In this document: positions 31,595 through 36,612 of the stretch, piece by piece
Layout of the letters: the number at the start of each line of letters is the position of its first letter
Numbering within the stretch: the first letter of the stretch is position 1
Source: CBDCYS01 sp965226245
GTDB taxonomy: Bacteria; Acidobacteriota; Terriglobia; Bryobacterales; UBA6623
Direction of reading: 5' to 3'
Length of the DNA stretch: 36,612 nucleotides
NCBI GenBank assembly: GCA_965226245.1
Contig: CBDDCL010000007.1
Location: 1 to 36,612, forward strand
Made by a program: the position numbers and the translations under genes
The notes under the pieces: generated by a model
Seen by the model: only the letters and a program-made list of their open reading frames with translations
Databases searched by the model: none
What the model was told of the DNA's origin: nothing

Positions 31595-31764
31595 GGCTTT
31601 ATTCTCCCATGTTCCTCAGACAACCCCGAAGCGAAGCTCACGGAAGGAGTCTCGATTGACGACTATTCGACATGGCGGGCCGTGCGGTTTGCAGATCGAG
31701 ATGAGGGCGGCTGAGAGAGACGCAAAATTGGCTGTTTCTTTATGCCACGGTGCCTCTAAATGTT

Positions 31765-31794
31765 TGCCACACGGTCAGAGGGGGGGGTGTGGCA
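31765..31794. repeat. Hairpin TGCCACAC/GTGTGGCA
   Basis: An 8-bp perfect stem (31765-31772 with 31787-31794) encloses a G-rich 14-base loop. It lies upstream of the RepA relic on that gene's strand, where replication-control or leader structures of the former replicon would be expected. Confidence 0.45.
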
Positions 31795-31902
31795 TGCTTA
31801 AATCGAGAAATGCGGCGAAGCCGCTTTCCTCTATCTCTCTCATTCCGCTGTTGTTATCCCCGCTGAATCGTCCGGACACGCTAACGACGCGGGAAAGTGA
31901 AA

Positions 31903-32005
31903 AGGACGAGAGCGACCCCCCCAAAAACAGGGGGGTCATGTGACCTAAAGTAGCGGTACGCTGTGGCATACCTCTACTCGGTCCCATGGGGGTCGCTCTC
32001 GTCCT
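31903..32005. repeat. 18-bp inverted repeat with a nested competing hairpin
   Basis: The arm at 31903-31920 (aggacgagagcgaccccc) is the exact reverse complement of 31988-32005. Inside, GACCCCCC (31914-31921) can instead pair with GGGGGGTC (31930-31937) over an 8-base loop. A GGTCA-TG-TGACC element follows at 31934-31945. The first arm can therefore join one partner or the other, but not both. Confidence 0.6.
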
Positions 32006-32066
32006 CATTTATCCCTGCGGGAAGGCTCGGAATCGGACAGATCAGAGCGCAGCGGGGGCGGGTGTC

Positions 32067-32106
32067 CCCCTTTCCCCTCGCCCTGGATGATCCCGGATCG
32101 GTCTTC
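32067..32106. repeat. 40-bp direct repeat, left copy
   Basis: cccctttcccctcg, nine less conserved bases, then atcccggatcggtc and TTC. The right copy at 32766-32805 has the same 14- and 14-base blocks, separated by nine partly matching bases, and ends CTC. The two bracket the 145-aa gene, 699 bases apart. Confidence 0.7.
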
Positions 32107-32155
32107 TGGTTTTCCCCAGCGGCGAGTTCAGCTTGCTGCCTGCACTGCTCATGTG

Positions 32156-32187
32156 GAATGGAATAGAGCGTAGCTCATTCTCCATTC
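32156..32187. repeat. Imperfect palindrome GAATGGA/TCCATTC
   Basis: A 7-bp outer stem (32156-32162 with 32181-32187) and an inner gagc/gctc stem form a compact hairpin. It lies in the leader about 135 bases before the 145-aa gene. Could be an operator or a terminator without T-run. Confidence 0.35.
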
Positions 32188-32322
32188 AGAAACCGCTTGA
32201 TCATTTCAGCCGCAGGAAAGTCGATTAGACGCGCCGCGCGAACAAAAGGGAGACGGTTGCACATGCCCAAGTCACGACAGCGGGACCTCGAAATTTAAAG
32301 CACCGGGGCAAGGATTTACGCC

Positions 32323-32760
32323 ATGGCCGCCAACATGCTTGAAGGCGTGGACGGAGAAGAATGGAAGGCGCGCGGCCTCTCCAAGGGCGATGTGATGTTC
32401 GCGCTCGCCTTAGGTTCCCTCCATTTGCGGATCAACAGCATCGAACTCGGCTTGAAGCACATCCTCGACAGGGAGATGGGGAGACCCGTCCCCAAAAAGC
32501 ATGACCTCGTCATTCTTTGGAATCGCCTGACCGACGAGTGGAAGGAAAAGGTCGCTGAGGCGTCCTGCGTCCCGATGGGAGATATCCGGGAAGCCCTCGG
32601 GCAGTACAAAGACGCCGCCGTTGCCCTGAGGTACGGAGGATCTTTGGGAGAGCAGACCGCGCAGTCTCCTGTGGCAGATACGATGAGGAAGCATGCGGCG
32701 GTCCTCCAGAAACTGGCTAACACGCTCGGAGGCCGGGCACACCCGGCAATAGCGCTTTGA
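32323..32760 (+). CDS. Unrecognised 145-aa soluble protein, possibly HEPN-like
   Basis: An all-helical protein without signal or membrane segment. After MAANMLEGVDGEEWKARGLS come helices LALGSLHLRINSIELGLKHI and KHDLVILWNRLTDEWKEKV, then DIREALGQYKDAAVALRYGG and a C-terminal helix. The pattern of a helix carrying KHIL, then HDLxxLWxxL, then a helix with an (I/L)RY element recalls HEPN-type proteins. The usual RxxxxH site is not evident, so the assignment is tentative. The gene sits alone between two 40-bp direct repeats and several palindromes, like a mobile cassette. A weak GCAAGGA precedes the start. Confidence 0.65.
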   Translation: MAANMLEGVDGEEWKARGLSKGDVMFALALGSLHLRINSIELGLKHILDREMGRPVPKKHDLVILWNRLTDEWKEKVAEASCVPMGDIREALGQYKDAAVALRYGGSLGEQTAQSPVADTMRKHAAVLQKLANTLGGRAHPAIAL

Positions 32761-32765
32761 ACGAT

Positions 32766-32805
32766 CCCCTTTCCCCTCGTGCCGTAGGATCCCGGATCGG
32801 TCCTC
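32766..32805. repeat. 40-bp direct repeat, right copy
   Basis: The partner of 32067-32106, beginning six bases past the stop of the 145-aa gene. Its first 13 bases (CCCCTTTCCCCTC) also occur inverted at 32878-32890, giving a 13-bp inverted repeat across 99 bases. Confidence 0.7.
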
Positions 32806-32928
32806 GCCGTCAAGGGTTCGCTTCGCCGCTTCGCGCCCTGGACTGCTCCGGGCCGATCCGAAGGGATAACTGTTTATGAGGGGAAAGGGGGTGGATGGGC
32901 CTGGTTGTTAGGCTTCGGGCCGTGGACG

Positions 32929-32951
32929 GGCCGAAAGGGAGCCTTTCGGCC
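32929..32951. terminator. Strong 9-bp hairpin GGCCGAAAG/CTTTCGGCC
   Basis: A perfect 9-bp stem (32929-32937 with 32943-32951) with a 5-base loop lies between the cassette and oriV. No T-run follows, so it could stop transcription with help from Rho, or form a single-strand structure at the edge of the origin. Confidence 0.45.
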
Positions 32952-33239
32952 ATACCAGACGCCTTGAGCCTCTGCCGTGGGGCGCTGTCACCCGCAGGGC
33001 CGTAGCGTAGCGTAGGAGCCGCGCCAGCGGCTTGACTCGCCCCTCGGCGGAGGCTATCCGGGGTTTTGATTCTGGTTTTGGGGGTTGATTTTGTTGTCGG
33101 TGCGCTTGCCCGTTCTGCCGTGGCATGGCGTAAGTCTGTTGTTTTCAGTTTTTTACGTATAAGGAAGACTTTGATTTTGCCTTTTGCGGGGGGGCGTTAG
33201 CCCTCCGCTTCCGGTGGTTTCTCTTTTGTTTTCAGTGAG

Positions 33240-33500
33240 TTATCTACAGCCGTAGTCGCTCCTACTTCCGATCGTCTAAAGTTTCTCATCCTCAACCGGA
33301 AAGTGGATGTGCTCCGCTGAAGGCGTGAGTGTGCTCTTTGTAGTTTGTTGGTGTTGAGGTTTTCCACAGTAGTCGCTGCTTCTACTACCGGTAAATCTAT
33401 AGGAGATTAAACTATAGGCTTGCGTACCAAAGTGCCCGTGAAATAATCGGGTGTGCGTACCAAAGTGCCCGTGGAAAGCGTACCAAAGTGCCCGTGGAAA
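33240..33500. other. Replication origin (oriV) with iterons and DnaA-box-like sites
   Basis: Three copies of gcgtaccaaagtgcccgtg occur at 33422-33440, 33455-33473 and 33478-33496, the last two extended by gaaa and adjoining head to tail. Upstream are TTATCTACA (33240-33248) and TTTTCCACA (33360-33368), each one or two changes from the DnaA box. Both are followed after a few bases by a similar gtagtcgct...ctac block. T-rich DNA (33140-33190) could be the melting region. The repA gene lies next door, as in iteron plasmids where RepA binds the repeats to start replication and limit copy number. Confidence 0.78.
33422..33500. repeat. Iterons (three copies, 19-bp core)
   Basis: The core is identical in all three. 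Spacing start to start is 33 and 23 bases, so the second and third lie about two helical turns apart on the same face. The intervening aataatcgggtgt after the first copy breaks the regular phasing. Confidence 0.85.
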
Positions 33501-33506
33501 ACTTCA

Positions 33507-33522
33507 CCTGCTCACAAGCAGG
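33507..33522. terminator. Hairpin CCTGCT/AGCAGG downstream of repA
   Basis: A 6-bp stem with a 4-base loop lies 51 bases past the repA stop on the minus strand, followed on that strand by tgaagtttt. It may end the par-rep transcript before it reaches the iterons. Confidence 0.4.
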
Positions 33523-33573
33523 CTAATTGTTCTAAGATCATCTGCAAGAAGAGTTTTGCGCAGCTTTCAGGGC

Positions 33574-34536
33574 CTATGCGCACAGCTCCTTGCGCGAGAT
33601 CGGTGGGGGCGACTGCCTCAGGTGCAGCCCCTTGGAGTTGGGGCGGAGCTGAGCCTGCGGATATTGCGTGAGAACATCTCTGAGGGTCTTCAGAAAGACT
33701 TGCCGGAACTTACGGATCGAACGGTAGTTGGTGCCGAACTGCCCCTGTAGCGAAACCCATGGGACAAAGGCCTCGGTTTGGGGGTGGATGCGGCACAGAC
33801 GCTGCGACAGCCACGCGTAGATGTCGAGCCCCATAGCACTGTGCGAAAGCGCAGCAACGGCGCGTGGATCAAGCGGTACGGCATGGTTGACGAGGCTCTG
33901 GTAGTAGTCGAGTGAAAGCGTCACCGTAGAGGGCCAGAGAATGCGCTGATTGGAGGCCTTGGGGAACCACAGGTCAAATTCGGAGATGACGGCCGCCCGG
34001 CCCTGCTTTTGAACTCTCCCTCCTACGGCAAAGCGCATTTCGGCGGCGGCCAGAGCGGAAACCTGCTCTTTCATCGCGCGGATTTCGCGGCCGTTGAGCT
34101 CGCGGCTATCACCGCGCCTGGGCGAGAGAACCTGACTGAAATAGGCCGACATGCTGTCGCCGACATCGATGACATTGGACTGGGTGACGATCGCTGCCGT
34201 ATTCAGGTGAATGAGCACAAGCCGAGCTTTTGGGCCGAAGGGTAGGGGCAACTCGACCCAAGCGTCCTCACGTTCGCTGTAAGCGGTCCCGGCTTCCACG
34301 CGGAGCATGGTGTACCCGTTGCGGCGCTCAAGAACGCGCTCGGCCGTGCGGCGGTACGGCAATGAGGTTTGACAAAGAACCGTGTGCTGATAAGTGGGTA
34401 GGCCTTCTTCGCCCATCCCGATCTCGGCGGCGGCCTCGATCAAACGCCACTGGGTTTTCGTGGGCGGCTTGAACCTGAGGTCAGCTTTCATAAGATCGCC
34501 GATCGGCGTCAGGCCGCCTGTGTGCTCCTTTTTCAT
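33574..34536 (-). CDS. repA: Plasmid replication initiator RepA, 320 aa
   Basis: The sequence follows the RepA_C-type initiators of proteobacterial plasmids. Visible are HTVLCQTSLPYR near residue 47, VELPLPFGPKARLVLIHLNT (about 93-112), FDLWFPKASNQRILWPSTVT (about 186-205), LDPRAVAALSHSAMGLDIYA and a C-terminal winged-helix segment FVPWVSLQGQFGTN with LHLRQSPPP. It should bind the iterons 70-150 bases downstream of its own stop and recruit the host replication machinery. It lies 34 bases after the RHH gene on the same strand, so the partition and replication genes form one transcript. The start ATG at 34536 lacks an obvious ribosome site; the ATG at 34491 is an alternative. Complete. Confidence 0.88.
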   Translation of the reverse strand: MKKEHTGGLTPIGDLMKADLRFKPPTKTQWRLIEAAAEIGMGEEGLPTYQHTVLCQTSLPYRRTAERVLERRNGYTMLRVEAGTAYSEREDAWVELPLPFGPKARLVLIHLNTAAIVTQSNVIDVGDSMSAYFSQVLSPRRGDSRELNGREIRAMKEQVSALAAAEMRFAVGGRVQKQGRAAVISEFDLWFPKASNQRILWPSTVTLSLDYYQSLVNHAVPLDPRAVAALSHSAMGLDIYAWLSQRLCRIHPQTEAFVPWVSLQGQFGTNYRSIRKFRQVFLKTLRDVLTQYPQAQLRPNSKGLHLRQSPPPISRKELCA

Positions 34537-34570
34537 GATCCAACTACAATGATTTGTACGGTTAATACGA

Positions 34571-34942
34571 TTATGACGAACCCCTGCTCCGCCCCGGTTT
34601 GAGCTTTTCGACGGCTTTTGCCGTCTTGATCAACTGGGCGGGCCTCATCTGTGCAAGAGCCTTAAGTCCGGCGCGCACTAGCTCGCTCTTAGAGACGTTA
34701 TGGCCATTCTTCAGTAGCGCGGCCTGCAACTCGGACAGCAAGACGTAGTCAAACTCAGGGAAAGAGAAGGTGTCGCGGATGACCGGGATCTTTTTCGGGG
34801 GCTTAGGCTTGGCGTGGCGGACCGGGCCGTGGCCGCCCTGCCCTCCTAGAACGCTGTCCGCTCGTTCGAAGCGCTTGTTTACAACGGTGCTCTCATCTTG
34901 TAGCGACTTGGCGAGCGCGTCGCTCAGCGGGTCTTTGTTCAT
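34571..34942 (-). CDS. Ribbon-helix-helix partition partner (ParB/ParG-like), 123 aa
   Basis: The start is set at the ATG at 34942 (MNKDPLSDALAKSL), with AAGGAGA at good spacing, rather than an upstream in-frame start. A flexible, Pro/Lys-rich middle (HAKPKPPKKIPVIRD) precedes a short ribbon-helix-helix domain at about 50-100 (TFSFPEFDYVLLSELQ, NVSKSELVRAGLKALAQM). Such small proteins bind the centromere and stimulate the ParA ATPase through their flexible part. Its start lies 50 bases inside the parA gene, a firm sign of coupling. A gatttgtayg motif recurs before both parA and repA and could be its operator. Confidence 0.75.
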   Translation of the reverse strand: MNKDPLSDALAKSLQDESTVVNKRFERADSVLGGQGGHGPVRHAKPKPPKKIPVIRDTFSFPEFDYVLLSELQAALLKNGHNVSKSELVRAGLKALAQMRPAQLIKTAKAVEKLKPGRSRGSS

Positions 34943-35612
34943 TTGCAAATTCTCCTTGGATGACTGATAAAACCTCGTCCGTGAGCGCCTCAACTTCGCG
35001 AATGGCGGCTGCTGCACTAGCTCCTAGATGGTGGACAGTCTGACCGTAGGCGGCTGCATGGCGGTAAGCCTCGCGATCACCAATCTGCGTGCGGCAGAGC
35101 GAGATGCGGTATTTCGGCAAAATCTCAAGCGTCTTGGCGGCCAGCCGTGTATTGGGCTTACGCTGATTGATGAGAAGCCGGGCCTGCAGATGCTCGTTTA
35201 TGACCTCGGCCGCTTCGATCACTGTGCAGATAGCAACGCCGGCCCAAAGATCGGGCGGCGATGGGATCACTGGCACAAGCCCGAGATCAGCAATCAGCAA
35301 TGCGCTTTGGGATACGGTCGAGACGGCCGAGGGCGGACAGTCAACGACGATGAAGTCGTAATCGCCAACGAACTTCTGCACCTCGCGGTGGAGCTTAGCG
35401 TCGGCATCGGCCAGACCGGCGATGCTGGCAGGGAAGGGGGCTTCATCGGCCGCAGAAGCCGCCCAACGTGTGGCGGTGCCTTGTGGATCCGCATCAACAA
35501 CCAAAACCTTGGAGCCACGCCTGGCCAGTGTTCCAGCAAGGTTCATGACCATTGTGGTCTTACCGGGGCCGCCTTTCTGGTTGACGACAGCGATGATCTT
35601 GGCTTGGCTCAT
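34893..35612 (-). CDS. parA: ParA partition ATPase, 239 aa
   Basis: Deviant Walker A motif NQKGGPGKTT at residues 11-20, Walker A' VVDADPQGTATRW near 39-51, and Walker B FIVVDCPPSAVST near 85. The length and lack of an N-terminal HTH mark a small type Ib ParA. It binds DNA non-specifically in the ATP state and moves plasmid copies apart with its RHH partner, encoded next with a 50-base overlap. No typical ribosome site precedes the ATG at 35612; the start is inferred from the conserved opening AKIIAVVNQKGG. Intact. Confidence 0.92.
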   Translation of the reverse strand: MSQAKIIAVVNQKGGPGKTTMVMNLAGTLARRGSKVLVVDADPQGTATRWAASAADEAPFPASIAGLADADAKLHREVQKFVGDYDFIVVDCPPSAVSTVSQSALLIADLGLVPVIPSPPDLWAGVAICTVIEAAEVINEHLQARLLINQRKPNTRLAAKTLEILPKYRISLCRTQIGDREAYRHAAAYGQTVHHLGASAAAAIREVEALTDEVLSVIQGEFANEQRPAERRARQVATR

Positions 35613-35670
35613 ATGGTATTAACGATTTGTATGAATTGTATCGTCTGTAGGGTTGGTACGGTATGCCTAA
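35613..35670. promoter_or_regulatory. Candidate partition operator / centromere upstream of parA
   Basis: The leader holds gatttgtatg (35624-35633), attgtatcg and tggtacggtatg, that is, repeated (t)gtay units. ACGAT and ATCGT arms form a short inverted repeat. The same gatttgtayg decamer appears at 34551-34560, just upstream of repA. Repeats before a parA of this type commonly serve as both operator and centromere for the RHH protein. Confidence 0.4.
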
Positions 35671-35675
35671 AAACA

Positions 35676-36130
35676 GAATACCAGAGTCGATCCGCCTAAA
35701 ACAAGCGGGCAGGCAAATGTGTTGAAGCGTTGACGCTGGCTTGGCGCGGCCAAAGGCCCCATCACGAATCTGCCATGCCCCATGGCCGTGGCTGCGGTGA
35801 TGGAGTCAAGCAGCCGACGAACCTGCGGGACGGAGATTTCCGGAGTCTTGCCCTCGAGCGATGGTGTGGCGGCCGCCTTGCACCGAGAGCGCGGGGTTGA
35901 GCAGGATGCCTTCGCGTCGCACGATGGCGGGCAAGGCTGTCACTGCGGCGGGTGTTTTGGGGGAGAGGAACGAGGGCTGGCGGGTGGTCGGGCGTGTTGG
36001 GTCCGGGGGCGGTTCTTTTAGTGAATGATAATATCCTTTATCATGCGTGATTAACTCCCGCTCCCGCCGCTCCCCGGCAGGCCATAATGCCGGATCGCTC
36101 CCTAACATGTAGTAGAGCAGGAGCTCCCCC
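35676..36130. other. Non-coding stretch with a 7-bp inverted repeat
   Basis: I see no convincing gene. One inverted repeat, ATGATAA (36025-36031) and TTATCAT (36038-36044), with a 6-base loop lies about 90 bases before the next ORF and could be an operator. Open frames on the minus strand here lack any protein-like pattern. Confidence 0.4.
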
Positions 36131-36319
36131 ATGCCCTCCCAACCCGCCTGGTTTCATCGACTTGAAGAAATCCTCAGCGCCCTGCGGGCCATGACATCCA
36201 CCCGCCTCGACCGCCAGGCGATCGAGAAACTCTTCCGTGTGCGCCAGCGCCGCGCACGAGGAGCTTCAGGGTCCTTGGATCGGGCGGCAGCACGAACTAG
36301 AGTGTGGCGAATAAAATAG
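36131..36319 (+). pseudogene. Small HTH-like protein, N-terminal fragment (62 aa)
   Basis: MPSQPAWFHRLEEILSALRA is followed by SxRLDRQAIEKLFRVRQRRA. This resembles the opening of a small family seen in Acidobacteria, in which a WFHRLxEI helix precedes a DRxAxExLFxVRxRRA helix-turn-helix-like region. The expected continuation is missing; after GASG the sequence becomes a short Arg-rich tail. It is probably a 3'-truncated gene, though a short intact protein is possible. It precedes the toxin gene by 34 bases. Confidence 0.45.
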
Positions 36320-36353
36320 CTGGCATACATACAAGAATCCGTATACTCTAAGG

Positions 36354-36612
36354 ATGGATGAGGATGTGCGGGCCCTGCGCTGGGTCGGCTCTGCCCTGCG
36401 GGACCTCAAAGAATTTCCGAGGGCTGTACAGCGCGATATCGGGCAGGCTCTCTACGCCGCCCAGTGTGGCGAGACCTATCCTTCGATCAAAGCGCTGAAG
36501 GGTTTTCAAGGAGCTTCGGTTATCGAGATCGTCGCGCCGTTTGAGACCGACACCTATAGGTCTGTGTACACCGTCCAATTTGGATCGGCGATCTACGTCT
36601 TGCACGCCTTCA
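36354..36612 (+). CDS. higB: HigB/RelE-like toxin, 5' part (gene continues at 1-114)
   Basis: This holds the first 83 codons (86 with the overlap) of a 120-aa RelE/ParE-superfamily toxin of the phage Gp49-like (DUF891) type. Visible family features are an early RWVGSALRDLKEFP segment, KALKGFQGASVIEI in the middle, and VYTVQFGSAIYVLHAFKKK, the strand and basic stretch typical of these mRNA-interferase folds. Members usually cut ribosome-bound mRNA until bound by the antitoxin. The ATG at 36354 directly follows a short AAGG, so the ribosome site is weak. A TATACT at 36342-36347 could be a -10 box. The gene precedes its antitoxin, the usual higBA order, and probably stabilises the plasmid. The family call is firm; the exact start is less so. 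Confidence 0.85.
   Translation, partial: MDEDVRALRWVGSALRDLKEFPRAVQRDIGQALYAAQCGETYPSIKALKGFQGASVIEIVAPFETDTYRSVYTVQFGSAIYVLHAF
36603..36612. repeat. Terminal 10-bp overlap marking a circular molecule
   Basis: The last ten bases (cacgccttca) are identical to bases 1-10. When one copy is removed, the reading frame of the toxin gene at 36354 continues without a break into the ORF that ends at 114. Codon 84 (CAC) starts exactly at 36603 and equally at position 1. The simplest reading is a circular molecule of 36,602 unique bases, linearised inside the toxin gene. A chance 10-bp match that also restores frame and family motif is unlikely. Confidence 0.88.

Noticed and set aside
31750..32010. Origin of transfer
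   Set aside because: Hairpins are present but there is no relaxase or mobilisation gene and no recognisable nic sequence, so I only list the structures.
35806..36132. 108-aa open frame on the minus strand
   Set aside because: No ribosome site, no family pattern and low-complexity Pro/Arg/Thr content.
1..36612. rRNA, tRNA or phage structural genes
   Set aside because: None seen on either strand; the toxin's family name (Gp49-like) does not imply a prophage here.

Overview
The window reads as one complete circular plasmid of about 36.6 kb rather than a slice of chromosome. Its first 10 bases repeat its last 10 exactly, and collapsing that overlap restores an unbroken 120-codon RelE/HigB-type toxin gene across the join. 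It also carries one full replication and partition module: an initiator, a ParA ATPase, a ribbon-helix-helix partner and three iterons. The cargo points to Acidobacteriota, perhaps a Bryobacterales/Solibacter relative. It includes a large TonB-dependent receptor with an N-terminal carboxypeptidase-regulatory-like domain, a PSD1/DUF1549-DUF1553 cytochrome protein, a Tat-exported DUF1501 protein, an FG-GAP/ASPIC-UnbV protein and many secreted TPR proteins. The RepA, ParA and toxin-antitoxin genes resemble those of proteobacterial plasmids, so the molecule looks like a mosaic. No database search was possible; all family names come from recognised motifs.

Layout. 36354-479 (through the join): higBA-like toxin-antitoxin pair. 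493-1250: IS21 relic, a short RepA C-terminal relic and nothing else clear. 1365-4489 (minus): four-gene TPR operon containing a 59-aa conserved small gene. 4502-6166: IS1380 copy A. 6340-7361: an orphan membrane-anchored protein and a fusion ORF that starts with a RepA relic. 7378-7843: Tn3 transposase relic, the last codons of a TPR gene and a terminator. 7841-11389 (minus): intact TonB receptor. 11440-15043: nested IS debris (IS1380 copy C truncated, old ISNCY truncated, one intact ISNCY). 15044-15623: repeat-rich leader. 15624-21868 (plus): PSD1, DUF1501 and TPR genes. 21931-22620: terminator, TonB 3' relic and an ISNCY 5' relic fused in frame. 22816-25305 (minus): PQQ dehydrogenase and pentaheme cytochrome. 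25525-28583 (plus): a second, damaged copy of the TPR operon, split by IS1380 copy B. 28813-30525 (minus): FG-GAP/ASPIC-UnbV protein. 30780-31594: short-chain dehydrogenase relic, a 417-bp Tn3-derived miniature element with 38-bp ends, and an N-terminal RepA relic. 31765-32951: hairpin-rich region around a 145-aa gene bracketed by 40-bp direct repeats. 33240-35612: oriV, repA, RHH gene and parA. 35676-36353: leader of the toxin gene with a small HTH-like fragment.

How it may work together. The intact cargo would give a cell an outer-membrane importer, a periplasmic PQQ-dependent oxidation step feeding a pentaheme cytochrome, exported PSD1 and DUF1501 enzymes of unknown substrate, and TPR scaffold proteins. 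This is inference from gene content. The stronger, directly visible story is structural. Two cargo clusters are each present in two diverged copies, and in each case decay has left one working set: the TPR gene survives on one side and the TonB gene on the other. Relics of a second RepA replicon and a Tn3-type element show that the plasmid grew by fusion, transposition and short-homology joins.
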